Shown: positions 42,286 through 52,400 of the stretch, one piece after another | Layout: every line of letters starts with the position of its first letter | Position numbering within the stretch: position 1 is the stretch's first letter | Origin: an uncultured Alistipes sp. | GTDB lineage: Bacteria; Bacteroidota; Bacteroidia; Bacteroidales; Rikenellaceae | Direction of reading: 5' to 3' | DNA: 64,000 nucleotides | NCBI GenBank assembly: GCA_905213895.1 | Contig: CAJMKE010000013.1 | Location: 24,947 to 88,946, forward strand | The notes under the pieces: model-generated | Database searches by the model: none | What the model saw: the letters and a program-made list of their open reading frames with translations, nothing else | Told to the model about the DNA's origin: nothing | Made by a program: the position numbers and the translations under genes

Positions 42286-43461
42286 TTATTTCAACGGAAT
42301 ATTGGTTTCGTTGCAGTAATAAGCGATTTCGTCCTCGGAAGCAAACCCTTTGTCGCAGAATTTTTGAAGACCGTTCTTGACATCCTCCACGACATCATTT
42401 TGTGAATTGAGAACTTTCGTCGTTTTTACGATGAAATTTTTGAAATCGGGATTTATACGGCTCAATTTGTCGATTGTATAATAGTCCAACTTTTTCTTGC
42501 GTGCTTGGAATAATTCCCGCGTGTCGTTTGAGAACGGAGATAGCAGGATTATTCCTATTCCGAATGCACGGTTGAGCCGTTCCATCTCCTCCATCACGTC
42601 ATCGCTTATTTCGAATGCCACCAAATATCCGTAGTTCGCCCAATTGCTGTTGGAGAGGGCTTGGAAGAAGTACTCTTTCAACTGATGGTCGTTTTCGATT
42701 CTGCATTTGAGTTCGTATGAGAACAAATCCACGTAAGTCTTCGTGTCTGCCGCTTTGAGAAACGCTTGCGTCGTAGGTGATTGAAACTCGTTGAACTCGA
42801 CTGCCACCATGTCGGGATGAATCCATTTTTGTGCCTGGTCTGCCTTGCTGGATGTTTCGTGAAAAATCGTCTTTGGGAATCGGTTTTTCTCGATTAGATA
42901 GTGCGCAAGCAACTTGTGCAGGCTTCGTTCTTTGAATGTATTCGAATGTTTGTCGGCGACAGCCGTATTCGTGACCGTTTTGCCTCCAATCAGCGTTTCC
43001 AACTCTTCGGCGTATTTCGTAATATTGCAGCATGTTCCGATTGACCCTGTGGAGTATTGCAGTTTCTGAGACATGGATTTTCTCGATATCACGTTGTTTA
43101 GCCAAACGACAGACCGTCTGTGAGGAAGATTTCCGCCGGGTACGTAAATATAGTTGCCGTCGATAATTCCTACATGATACCCGCCTTGTCCGTTGGATGC
43201 TATGACCATATCGTCTTTTTTCAGCCCGAAACAGATAGTCCAAAGAAATCCGATACTGTTTCTTGCCGTTCCTATCGATTTGTCGGGATTTTCTTGCAGA
43301 TATGTCGCAACCATTTGTTTGCGCCACATAACCTCATCATTGTATGGAGTGTTCGCAAGGTCGGTTTCCGGCAAAAAATTAGCCCCGATGAAGTTCTGTG
43401 CCAAACATTCATTAAGATATCTGCCGTGTTCTCCCAACATGATGCGGTTATATTGTTTCAT
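42286..43461 (-). CDS. Putative modification-sensing PD-(D/E)XK nuclease (COG2958/HrgA-like)
   Basis: A 391-residue protein in two parts. Residues about 1-155 (ECLAQNFIGANFL, SIGFLWTICFGLKKDDMVIA, GIIDGNYIYVPGG, PHRRSVVWL, STGSIGTCCNI) resemble an EVE/PUA-like DNA reader seen in HrgA and restriction-associated proteins. Residues about 215-265 contain HPDMVAVEF and FSYELK, spaced like the catalytic PD...ExK motif. A plausible role is cleavage of modified foreign DNA (type IV-like restriction). It sits on the edge of the AT-rich island and is followed on the same strand by the beta-lactamase gene. TAATTTTG on the minus strand (plus 43492-43499) is a possible -7 element. Confidence 0.6.
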   Translation of the reverse strand: MKQYNRIMLGEHGRYLNECLAQNFIGANFLPETDLANTPYNDEVMWRKQMVATYLQENPDKSIGTARNSIGFLWTICFGLKKDDMVIASNGQGGYHVGIIDGNYIYVPGGNLPHRRSVVWLNNVISRKSMSQKLQYSTGSIGTCCNITKYAEELETLIGGKTVTNTAVADKHSNTFKERSLHKLLAHYLIEKNRFPKTIFHETSSKADQAQKWIHPDMVAVEFNEFQSPTTQAFLKAADTKTYVDLFSYELKCRIENDHQLKEYFFQALSNSNWANYGYLVAFEISDDVMEEMERLNRAFGIGIILLSPFSNDTRELFQARKKKLDYYTIDKLSRINPDFKNFIVKTTKVLNSQNDVVEDVKNGLQKFCDKGFASEDEIAYYCNETNIPLK

Positions 43462-44304
43462 ACCTGAATTTGTTTAATATGTTTGAATATACAAAATTAA
43501 CAAATTTTATGTATGCAGATGACATACAGATAAAAATTTACTCTATAAACCGGCAAAATCTTTTGATTGCGTGGTTTATATGTATATATCCGCTGTAAAA
43601 AAACTATAAACTTATTTGCTCGATGCAGCATACATAGCTGCTTGAATGATAGATTATTGCAATTTAATCGGTAGAAAAGTTGTTTTTGAGCCTCCTGGAC
43701 TTGTTTTTGAGGCTGTTTTACACTCTTTTCTCAATGAATCAGAACCATGAGGAAATTTTGCATCCTCAATGATGTTCACCTATCTTCTATCCGGCTACAA
43801 AGGTACAAAATTCCGTGATGTTTTTGCCAAGAATGTCAACTAAATGCAAGATCTTTTCACGGATATTATTTGCTGACTAAAAGAGAAAAATTTAGTTGAG
43901 GCCTTTTCCCTTTTCTTCCCTCTGCTTGACTTAACTTTATTGCCCGTGTATATAATAACGGTCATTAAAGTCAAGTTGAGAGTGGGGTTATATCTTTTTC
44001 TTTTGGCAAGCAAAATAGTTCTTTGATATGATGAGTGTATGAGTAATAATTTGCATCTATATTACGAATAATATATTGTTTGTAGATAGGTGTATATAGC
44101 ACTTACAAACAAAATCATGACATTTAATCTTTGGAGTTTCTGCTCATAAAGGGATATGTGCATGGTTAATTATTCAATGATGTGCATTTTCTATGTACAA
44201 CACATCATTAAATAAATAAAAAGTATTACATTTGCATATTATATGATAGGTTGGCTATGGCAAAGTCATCGACATAGTCGCTTTGTACCTTAAATTAAGA
44301 AAAT
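43462..44304. other. AT-rich non-coding boundary region of the island
   Basis: 843 bp with no supported gene. Contents: two 11-bp direct repeats TTGTTTTTGAG (43680-43690 and 43701-43711); an imperfect inverted repeat from CTTGACTT (43925-43932) to AAGTCAAG (43968-43975); CAAAGGTA at 43798-43805, a minus-strand TACCTTTG -7 match; and the hipB promoter/operator near 44176-44234. GC content falls sharply here compared with everything left of 41 kb, so one end of the mobile element may lie within or near this stretch. The first part may be degraded insertion-sequence DNA, but I cannot identify it. Confidence 0.5.
44176..44234 (+). promoter_or_regulatory. hipBA promoter with inverted-repeat operator
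   Basis: A perfect 9-bp inverted repeat, AATGATGTG (44176-44184) and CACATCATT (44201-44209), with a 16-bp spacer, is followed by TACATTTG (44227-44234), an exact TAnnTTTG -7 element, 70 bp before the hipB ATG. HipB-type antitoxins repress their own operon by binding such dyads. Confidence 0.55.
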
Positions 44305-44625
44305 ATGGCAAAGAATACAATGGGAACCAAACTTCCCCGAAAATTGGAGCAAAAGATGCAGATTGTAGGCGAGCAGATTAAGCTAGCTCGTTTACGTAGG
44401 AATCTGAGTGTAACTCAGGTGGCAGAACGGGCTACCTGTTCACCGCTTACTGTGTCTCGAATTGAAAAAGGTATTCCAACTGTTGCTATAGGAATTTATA
44501 TGCGTGTGTTGTATGCTTTGCAACTCGATGATGATATTTTACTGCTTGCCAAAGAAGATAAAATGGGAAAAGCTTTGCAAGATTTGAGTTTGAAAACAAG
44601 AGAACGTGCATCCAAGAAAGAATAA
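44305..44625 (+). CDS. hipB: HipB-like XRE-family antitoxin/regulator
   Basis: A 106-residue protein with a single HTH_3 domain at about residues 22-78: GEQIKLARLRRNLSVTQVAE, ATCSPLTVSRIEKGIPTVAI and a following helix LQLDDDILLLAKEDKMG. The tail is basic. It precedes the hipA-like gene by 3 bp, the usual antitoxin-toxin order, and should repress the operon and neutralise the kinase. The AT-rich composition matches the island rather than the chromosome. It could be only a transcriptional partner if the downstream kinase is not toxic. Confidence 0.87.
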   Translation: MAKNTMGTKLPRKLEQKMQIVGEQIKLARLRRNLSVTQVAERATCSPLTVSRIEKGIPTVAIGIYMRVLYALQLDDDILLLAKEDKMGKALQDLSLKTRERASKKE

Positions 44626-44628
44626 TCT

Positions 44629-45891
44629 ATGAAAAAGTTGTATGTATATGCCGATTTCGATTGGCTCAAAGAAGTGGAACTCATTGGCGAATTAGGCTAT
44701 GAGTCTCTTCGTGGTGCGGACAGCTATAGTTTTACGTTCAATAATGAATGGTTAAGGCAGCACAGCAATCTGTTTTTGAGTGACGACCTGAATAATTACC
44801 CGGGACAACAATATACACAACCGGACAAGGATATATTCGGATGTTTTTCTGATGCTTTGCCGGATCGTTGGGGACGTACTTTGTTGTTGCGCCGTGAGCA
44901 AATTGCAGCTGCGGAAGAAAAACGACTAGTACGGAGATTGTCATCCTTCGATTTCTTGACTGGTATTGATGATTTCTCCCGAATGGGTGGATTCCGTTTT
45001 AAGGAAGACCTCAATGGCGAATTTATCAATGTGAGTGAATCATTGAAAATTCCACCTTTGACGGATATTCGGGAACTGATTGCAGCCAGTGCCGAGATAG
45101 AGAAATGTGAAGAAAACAATATGCTCCCTGATAGGAAATGGATTGCACAACTTGTGCAACCGGGAACGTCATTAGGAGGTGCAAGGCCTAAAGCCAATGT
45201 GATAGATACGGATAAAACTCTTTATGTGGCCAAGTTTCCATCGCGCAAGGATGACTATGATGTTGGGCTTTGGGAGCATTTCAGTCATTTGCTTGCCACA
45301 AAAGCAGGGATAAACGCTGCAAAAACAAAAGTGTTGGCAACTGGAGAGAAATATCATACATTGCTGTCACAACGCTTCGATAGAACCCAAGAAGGAAAAC
45401 GCATTCATTTTGCATCTGCCATGACCTTATTGGGGCTGAGTGATGGTGACAATGCAACTACCGGGCATGGCTATCTGGATATAGTCGACTTTATTATTCA
45501 GAGCTGTACCGATGTGGAACGAAACCTCCAGGAACTATACCGTCGTGTGGCTTTCAATATTTGTATAGGCAATAGTGACGACCATTTTCGCAATCATGGT
45601 TTCCTTTTGACTGCAAAAGGTTGGACACTGTCTCCTGCATATGACATGAACCCCACGTTGAATGAGTATCAAAGTTTGCTTGTTTCCTCAACTTCTAACA
45701 AAGCAGAGTTGAGTATTTTGCTGGATGCTTGCGAAGACTACATGCTAAACCGTAAAACAGCAGAAAAGATTATTTCGGAGGTGATTGAAGCTGTAAAAGG
45801 ATGGCGCGAATTGGCAACACGATTAGGAATTTCCAAGAGAGAAGCGGATATGTTTGCCGGAGTGTTGGATGGGCGATACAAGGCGGAATAA
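44629..45891 (+). CDS. hipA: HipA-like serine/threonine kinase toxin
   Basis: A 420-residue protein kinase of the HipA family; E. coli HipA stops translation by phosphorylating glutamyl-tRNA synthetase. Visible motifs: the N-terminal subdomain with FGCFSDALPDRWG (about residues 83-95), the nucleotide loop GTSLGGARPKA (about 181-191), the catalytic NICIGNSDDHFRNHGFLL (about 310-327, with the D-x4-N arrangement), and LSPAYDMNP (about 333-341) as the metal-binding DFG equivalent. All key elements are kept, so it should be active. It forms a two-gene unit with hipB, just upstream of the BREX-like operon. Confidence 0.9.
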   Translation: MKKLYVYADFDWLKEVELIGELGYESLRGADSYSFTFNNEWLRQHSNLFLSDDLNNYPGQQYTQPDKDIFGCFSDALPDRWGRTLLLRREQIAAAEEKRLVRRLSSFDFLTGIDDFSRMGGFRFKEDLNGEFINVSESLKIPPLTDIRELIAASAEIEKCEENNMLPDRKWIAQLVQPGTSLGGARPKANVIDTDKTLYVAKFPSRKDDYDVGLWEHFSHLLATKAGINAAKTKVLATGEKYHTLLSQRFDRTQEGKRIHFASAMTLLGLSDGDNATTGHGYLDIVDFIIQSCTDVERNLQELYRRVAFNICIGNSDDHFRNHGFLLTAKGWTLSPAYDMNPTLNEYQSLLVSSTSNKAELSILLDACEDYMLNRKTAEKIISEVIEAVKGWRELATRLGISKREADMFAGVLDGRYKAE

Positions 45892-46253
45892 CTATTATAG
45901 TGTGCCCATTTGCCAAGCGAAAATGCGCCAAATTTCCAAACATAACAAGTTATAACAGTGATTTACACGTTATTGAAGAATAAAAAGGGGCTGGATTTTT
46001 TATTATGCTGCGCGAACATAATGTTTGTGAAGCATAATATTTTTGAAAGGTGAAATTCATTGATAGAAAAATAATATGTAAAAGGAAATCTTTATTTGAT
46101 GTAGGTTCGCATCCAATTTATATCGTATAGTTGTAGAAATAAAATGCGCAGGGTGGGGAAAATGCTAATTTAATTCCATTATTGCATAAATAATTCTCCA
46201 TATACACTTTATATTAAAGGATTTGATTAACTTTGCATGTTAAATAGCCTATT
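45892..46253 (+). promoter_or_regulatory. Promoter region of the BREX-like operon
   Basis: 362 bp without a gene, very AT-rich. TAACTTTG at 46228-46235 matches the -7 element TAnnTTTG and lies 18 bp before the ATG of the small XRE gene, so the leader is very short. CTTTA at 46207-46211 is a weak -33. No further structure was recognised in 45892-46200. Confidence 0.5.
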
Positions 46254-46457
46254 ATGGATAAGGATATAAATAGACTCAAGGTTGTTCTTGCGGAAAAGAA
46301 AAGGACAAATAAATGGCTGGCTGAGCAATTAGGGTGTGCTCCGACGACTGTATCAAAGTGGTGTACTAATGCTTGTCAGCCTACAATGGAGACATTTATT
46401 AAGATAGCGAAACTCCTTGATGTTGAACTGGCACAATTAGTAATTATAGAAAAATAA
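46254..46457 (+). CDS. Small XRE-family regulator heading the BREX-like operon
   Basis: A 67-residue protein consisting of one HTH: LAEKKRTNKWLAEQLGCAPT (about residues 12-31), then TVSKWCTNACQPTMETFIKI and LLDVELAQLVI. It ends one base before the ATG of the PAPS reductase-like gene, so it is the first gene of the operon. Defence operons often carry such a regulator to keep costly nucleases or modification genes at a low level. It could repress its own promoter at 46228. Operators were not recognised. Confidence 0.85.
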   Translation: MDKDINRLKVVLAEKKRTNKWLAEQLGCAPTTVSKWCTNACQPTMETFIKIAKLLDVELAQLVIIEK

Positions 46458-46458
46458 G

Positions 46459-48975
46459 ATGTATAAAATAATATGGGATTCAGAAACTGGTGGAGTCAGA
46501 ATGTTGTCGCACTTCACTGTCGACACATTGCCCGTGTCGCCACGTCCTGTTTTCTATGAAGAACTTGATATGTTGAAGTTGGACAAATTGGGTTGGCAAT
46601 ATCCAAGATGTCAAGAGCCATTACTGTGGGCTTGCAACAAGCAATATTTCTACAGAGGAGCATTTGTTTTTGAAGTTAAAGGTGCAAATATCTATGATGA
46701 TCCAACCGTAATTTTTCAAGCAGGACAAGAGTCTCTATCTCTTATTCCGATTGATGTGAATGAGATGTTAAACAGAGTTGGTGATGAAATGTTTTTGTTG
46801 GAGAGTGAGGCTGTTGAGTATATACGAAATATATTTACGCAATATTCTACTGCTCGAAAGTCTGTTGAGAAAGTGGCTGCCAACCAAATTGATTTTGAAG
46901 TATTGGCGGCAAATCTTGAGAAGCGCACCAAAAGCAAAATGGCAATTGTTAAGCAGGATTGTGATAGTTTTGATGTTATGCCATTAGAACTGGCGCAGGA
47001 GCAAGGAAAGAAGACATATCACACAACGAGAATTGATAAATTCTTGGCTTCATTTTCTGGGGGAAAAGACTCACAAGTAGTCCTTGACCTGTGTACACGA
47101 GCAATACCTCCCGAGTCTTTTGAGGTTATTTATTCAGATACAGGATATGAACTTCCTCCATCATTAGTACTCTATGATAAAGTCATAGAGTATTACCATC
47201 AGAAGTTTCCAACATTGAAATTTTCGGTTGCGCGCAATCATGAGAATGTGATCAATTATTGGGATAAAATTGGAACTCCATCGGACACCCATCGCTGGTG
47301 CTGTTCAATTATGAAGACGGCTCCACTATATCGAATGCTTAAAGTTGAGGGAAGTAATAAGCAGGCAAGAGTCTTGACATTTGATGGTGTCCGAGCAGAG
47401 GAGAGCACTCGAAGATTAGGATATAGCCGAGAAGGAAGAGGCGTAAAGCATGATACTGTTATTAATGCTCGACCTATATTGTACTGGAATACAACAGAGA
47501 TATTCCTGTATATGTTTGAGCATAACCTTCCTATAAATCCTGCATACCGACAGGGTATGACTCGAGTTGGTTGTCTTCTATGTCCATTCTCGTCGGAGTG
47601 GAATGAGCATATCGCAAAGCTCTATTATGGAGAAGACATAAAACCTTTTGAGCAAAGAATAATTTCGAATGCTAAGAAGGCTGGTGTTAAAGATATTTCA
47701 GACTATATCAAAAACGGAGGTTGGAAAAGACGTGCTAGTGGTGATTTGATAGCACAAAATGTTCGAGTTGTATTTTCGCAGGCTAATGGGAACTTTACCG
47801 CAATTGTAAACAACGCCCATTTACAGATAGACACATGGTTTATTACAGTATGTGAGTACACATACACTCAAAATGGGAATAAAGGTTTTGGGGCGTTACG
47901 ATTTAACAATCTGATATACAAATATGAAGTTGAATTCAAGAATGAGAACAGCTTCACATTTATATTGTTTAATGCGAACAATGGAGATTTGATAGGCTTA
48001 TTAAAACGAGCTATTTATAAGACAGCATACTGTGCTAATTGTGAGGCATGTGAAGTTGAATGTCCAACCGGAGCTTTAAGTGTATGGTCAAAGGTTGTAA
48101 TTGATAAATCAAAATGCATTCATTGTCATAAGTGCTTAGAATTCCATGAAAAGGGATGTATTGTTGCTAATTCATTGACTCAAACAAACGGAAATAATAA
48201 AATGCAAGCACAAACAAGTATTGACCGTTACAAGAACTTCGGTTTACGAGACGAGTGGGTAAGCATATATTTACCAGAAGGAGATTCTTTCTGGAATAGT
48301 GATCATGGTTTAAATCCTACATATCAAATACCATCTCTTAAAAACTGGCTTAAGGATGCTGAGATAATTGATGCTAAGGGGCAAATGACTGATCTCGGTA
48401 AGACTTTACAAGGCATATACGAGTATAACACTATTTTGCCATGGGAGATTATTTGGATTAATCTAACTTACAACTCATTTATTGCAAGTTGGTTTTCTGC
48501 TCGTCAGGCATTTGATAGACCATTTACCAAATCATTATTAGAGGAGCAGTTATCAACAGAATTCCCTACTTATAAAGGGAAAACAGTGCAGAATGCAGTA
48601 TATCAAATTCTTCGAACGCTAAAGGAATCTCCAATTGGTTTTACATTGAACCAATATAACGAGCTAGACAAGAACACCGGTATTCGGGCTGAATATTCAG
48701 ATTTAAGTCCAGAAGCAATAGCATATTCTATATACAAATTCGCTAGAATAAGGAATATTAGCATGTTGCGAGTATCGGATTTATATGCATCAGATGTTGA
48801 GTCCGGCGTACACAAAGAGTTTGGAATTAGCAAGGATAACCTTGAACGACAACTCCGCTTTCTTAATTCAACAACTAATCGTGTATTAGTTGCGGAATTG
48901 AATATGGGCTTGGACCACATCACATTGAGAGATGATATACAGCCTATTGATATTCTCAAATTGGATACATTATGA
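46459..48975 (+). CDS. brxP: BrxP-like PAPS reductase/ferredoxin protein (BREX type 4)
   Basis: An 838-residue multidomain protein. A PAPS reductase/ATP-pyrophosphatase domain (about residues 195-400) has the PP-loop SFSGGKDSQV, then SDTGYELP, HRWCCSIMKT (about 277) and RVGCLLCPFSSEW (about 369), cysteines arranged as in the sulfur enzyme DndC. A ferredoxin segment follows with CANCEACEVECPTGAL (about 525) and CIHCHKCLEFHEKGC (about 553). The last 260 residues (from FGLRDEWVSIYL) are helical and may be DUF4007-like. BrxP is the hallmark of BREX type 4. Its resemblance to DndC raises the possibility of sulfur chemistry on DNA, which is unproven. It overlaps the next gene by 4 bp. Confidence 0.8.
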   Translation: MYKIIWDSETGGVRMLSHFTVDTLPVSPRPVFYEELDMLKLDKLGWQYPRCQEPLLWACNKQYFYRGAFVFEVKGANIYDDPTVIFQAGQESLSLIPIDVNEMLNRVGDEMFLLESEAVEYIRNIFTQYSTARKSVEKVAANQIDFEVLAANLEKRTKSKMAIVKQDCDSFDVMPLELAQEQGKKTYHTTRIDKFLASFSGGKDSQVVLDLCTRAIPPESFEVIYSDTGYELPPSLVLYDKVIEYYHQKFPTLKFSVARNHENVINYWDKIGTPSDTHRWCCSIMKTAPLYRMLKVEGSNKQARVLTFDGVRAEESTRRLGYSREGRGVKHDTVINARPILYWNTTEIFLYMFEHNLPINPAYRQGMTRVGCLLCPFSSEWNEHIAKLYYGEDIKPFEQRIISNAKKAGVKDISDYIKNGGWKRRASGDLIAQNVRVVFSQANGNFTAIVNNAHLQIDTWFITVCEYTYTQNGNKGFGALRFNNLIYKYEVEFKNENSFTFILFNANNGDLIGLLKRAIYKTAYCANCEACEVECPTGALSVWSKVVIDKSKCIHCHKCLEFHEKGCIVANSLTQTNGNNKMQAQTSIDRYKNFGLRDEWVSIYLPEGDSFWNSDHGLNPTYQIPSLKNWLKDAEIIDAKGQMTDLGKTLQGIYEYNTILPWEIIWINLTYNSFIASWFSARQAFDRPFTKSLLEEQLSTEFPTYKGKTVQNAVYQILRTLKESPIGFTLNQYNELDKNTGIRAEYSDLSPEAIAYSIYKFARIRNISMLRVSDLYASDVESGVHKEFGISKDNLERQLRFLNSTTNRVLVAELNMGLDHITLRDDIQPIDILKLDTL

Positions 48976-49421
48976 TGGAATCCAGTTCCCAATACATGTT
49001 TTATAGAGATCTTATAATTTTCACCCAGAGGGGAAATTATCGAGGTAAAATCTCTAATGCAAAACCAGTGTTCATAATTTCGCTTATAGATGCAATCAGC
49101 GAGAGTGTATTCACTGATAATAAATTGTGTTTTGGGAATGAAGATTTTGAATATATATACTACCGAAATAGCGCAAGATATAATAACAAAACTAAGGTAA
49201 TACTGCCGTTTTATCATTTGGATACGTCTGAATACTATTCTATTAAGTGGCGTCAGAAATATAATGGTAGTAGTCATACTCCGAGCAAAAGATTTATGCT
49301 GGATAATGTGGAGTACGCATATTTAGATAATGCGCTATGGGATTTGCTGCAAGATAAAGAAGCTCGTAAAACGATTAAAGAAGAGATCGTGAGATTCTTT
49401 AAGTTTGACGTAAACAATTAA
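48972..49421 (+). CDS. Small BREX-operon protein resembling modified-DNA-binding domains
   Basis: A 149-residue protein without a recognised catalytic motif. The pattern KPVFIISLIDAI (about residues 31-42), then NKLCFGNEDF, then LPFYHL (about 78-83) and YYSIKW resembles the N-terminal domain of HNH restriction enzymes of the McrA/phosphorothioate-reader type (KPLLLLALL...PFFHL...FW.L), but here the HNH part is missing. It overlaps brxP by 4 bp (ATGA), so the two are translated together. The published core of BREX type 4 (brxP, brxC/pglY, pglZ, brxL) does not include such a gene. A role as reader or adaptor for a DNA mark is my inference. Confidence 0.55.
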   Translation: MMESSSQYMFYRDLIIFTQRGNYRGKISNAKPVFIISLIDAISESVFTDNKLCFGNEDFEYIYYRNSARYNNKTKVILPFYHLDTSEYYSIKWRQKYNGSSHTPSKRFMLDNVEYAYLDNALWDLLQDKEARKTIKEEIVRFFKFDVNN

Positions 49422-49447
49422 CTTGTAAAAATAAAAAAATTCATACG

Positions 49448-52400
49448 ATGAAGACGAAATACTCTGACCTAATTGAAATCCGTGAATCGGCTATAGCTTT
49501 TAAGATTCATCCGGAAAATGGTGATTGGAGAGACTTTATCCCAAATGGACAGTTTAACGCTGTGTTAAGGAAAGTTACAAATGCTGTATATAACAACAAT
49601 GCAGACTTTCATAAACCATTCTGGATTGCCGGTACCTATGGTAGCGGTAAGAGCCATGCAGGAGCAGTTATAAAACATCTGCTATGTGATAAGGTAGAGG
49701 ATATTCGTGAGTATGTTGAAAGAGAGTATAAGGACGATTCTTTGGCATTGCTTCGCTCGGATATATTGAATCTGCGTAGCAAGAAGCGACTATTCCCAGT
49801 ATCGTTGTATAGCAACGAGAATATGGCTGCAGCCGAAGACTTGCCGTTTGTTCTGCAGAGAGTTATTGTAGATGCATTGAAAGCAGCAGGAATCGAATTT
49901 GAGGTTCAAACTGACTTTGACAACTATATTAACGATATAAACAAGGACTCTGAATTCTGGTCACTTGTCATAGATAGGGATGCCCAGCTTAAAGCATTAG
50001 CTCCTACGACAGACGTATTGATTGACAAACTTCACGATTGTGACACATCGGTAATTCGTCATATAAAAAATGCTTTACGCAAGCAGAATCGTGTTGTCCC
50101 ATTGCATAGTGATAGTCTTGAAGACTGGATTTTTGAGGTACAAGATAAGTTGGCTGCACAAGGTGTATATGATGGTCTGCTTATTCTTTGGGATGAATTC
50201 ACAGATGTAATTAAGTCATCATTCGGTTTGTCAATCCTTGTTACTTTACAGGGTATCAGTGAACGTATGATGATGGCTAAAAATAATTCCTATTTCTTGT
50301 TTATCTCACACCCTTCTGCTTTGGATAATTTGCAAGTAGAAGAGCGAGAAAAGACAAAAGGTCGCTACCACTATATGCCATACAATATGGAGACCGTATC
50401 GGCATATAAGATTATGTCGCGTAAATTCAAATTTGATGAAGATGACGTCTATTACAAACATAAGCGTAGTGCTTTTGTAGGACCACACGAGAAACTTTAT
50501 AAGGAATTCGCAACAATATCCACCTCGAATAGTCCAGAGGAGACTGAACAAGACTTGTATAATTTGTTTCCTATTCATCCAGGCACTGCGAATTTGGCAA
50601 CATATTATGCTCGTGAGGCTGGTTCTTCATCTCGAAGCGTCTTTGAATTCATCGGTGCTAATCCAAAGATTCGTGAGTTTTTCGAAAATGAGGAAGCTTA
50701 TGCTGACGGTCGAGTAATTACAGCTAATTTTTTGTGGGATTTTGTTGTTGATGAGTTTAATGAAAAGGTGTCGAAGTTTGGTGCCGTTACAGAACGCTTC
50801 AACTCGCGCAAATTGCAAGTTGAGAATGAAGGCGGTCCAGAGTGTTATGCTGTTTTCAAGAGCATACTGCTATTAAATGCGCTAAATAACATTGCAAATA
50901 ATATAACTGTAACACCTTCGGAAGAGAATATCGCTCGCCTATTTGTTGGTACTCATATTGAGCCTAAACTCAAAGACATTCTTGACTATTTGAATGACAA
51001 TAGTATAATTCAAAGAGCTCCAGGTGATTTATTCTCGATACAATTCTCTTCACTTCCCACAAAAGAAATTGAAGCGAAAAAGAATGAGTTGAAGCTGACG
51101 CAATTCAAGTATACTTCAAGCATTATAAATTTTGGTAGTGAGGCTGACAAACTGTTGAAAATGAATTTCTCGACAGTCACTCGACCAATGACATATCAAA
51201 AATACTCAATTGATAATAATGAGTATTTATTGCTGAATGCAATAGAGAAAGGGCGAAAGAATTGTCCTGCATACGAAATATTTGTTGCATTGCTTTTTGC
51301 TAGAAATGCTCAAGAGTTAAGTGAGTTAAAACAAATTGCATATAACGCTACCTCAAACGATGAGATTGGCCGCTTTGACAGCACTCTGTTTGTTGTTTAT
51401 GAAACACCTTTTGGGGATACAAATTACGAGCGATTTATAGAGTATCAAGCAAATGCCTCTGTCGCTCGTAGTCATAACTCTACAGAGCAAGCTGAAACAC
51501 ACATTGCATCTGCAAATGCAATGATTAAGGAGTGGGTTCAAAAGCTACAACGAGCTACATTCTCTTATTTTTTGAGAGATCAAAACAGTGTTAGCTCTGG
51601 TTTGAAGATTGCTCTTACAATTAACTCTTGTGTCGCTCCGACAATCTTCTCAAGCGGACCTGATTCTTATGATTTGCTTCGTTCTAAGTCTGCTACGTAT
51701 TGGCGAAAACAATTAGCTAGAGATACCGTCAAGACCGCATTGACCAATAATACTAAAACTGATATCAGTAGTCGTTGTACGGGGCAATATGCTCATATGG
51801 CGTTATTGCTTCAAGATAGCGTTGATGAGAATTTGGAGTGGAAGCCTTCGATCAGTCCATTGCATCCGTTAAAGCTTGTGGCTGATTTTATAGACAAAAA
51901 ACTTCATAGTGTTAATAAGAATACTGATTTTAATCTTGGAGAGCGACTAAAAGAATTAACTCTGCCTCCATTTGGACTTTTCCAGTCATGTGCTTGTATG
52001 GGTATGGTTGCATTTGCAATGCGTAAGTATGTCAAGCAGATTTTTGATACAAATGGAAAACCTCTTGATGCGACTCATATTGCAGATGCTGTTATTAAGA
52101 TGTTTCAGGCTTGGGAATCTGATAAGGTGAACAATACTCTCAACTTTATGTTTGAGACGAAGGAGTCTGGAGAACTGTGTAGATTGTTCGTTCAAAATTT
52201 CAGATTGAATGAGCTTAAAGGTTATAATGATATTAGTAGTCTAACAGATGCACGTTGGGCTCTTACGCATGAGTATATAACTGAAAAAGGATTTCCTCTT
52301 TGGTCATTAAAGCATGCAACAAATTTTGATAACTTGCGTGGGCTAATTGATAATATTTGCAAAATTAGTACTGAAAAAGACTTCCGAAACCAGCCTCACT

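Noticed and set aside
46459..49421. Dnd phosphorothioation cluster
   Set aside because: Only a DndC-like domain is seen; DndB, DndD and DndE genes are absent, and BrxC, PglZ and BrxL neighbours fit BREX better.
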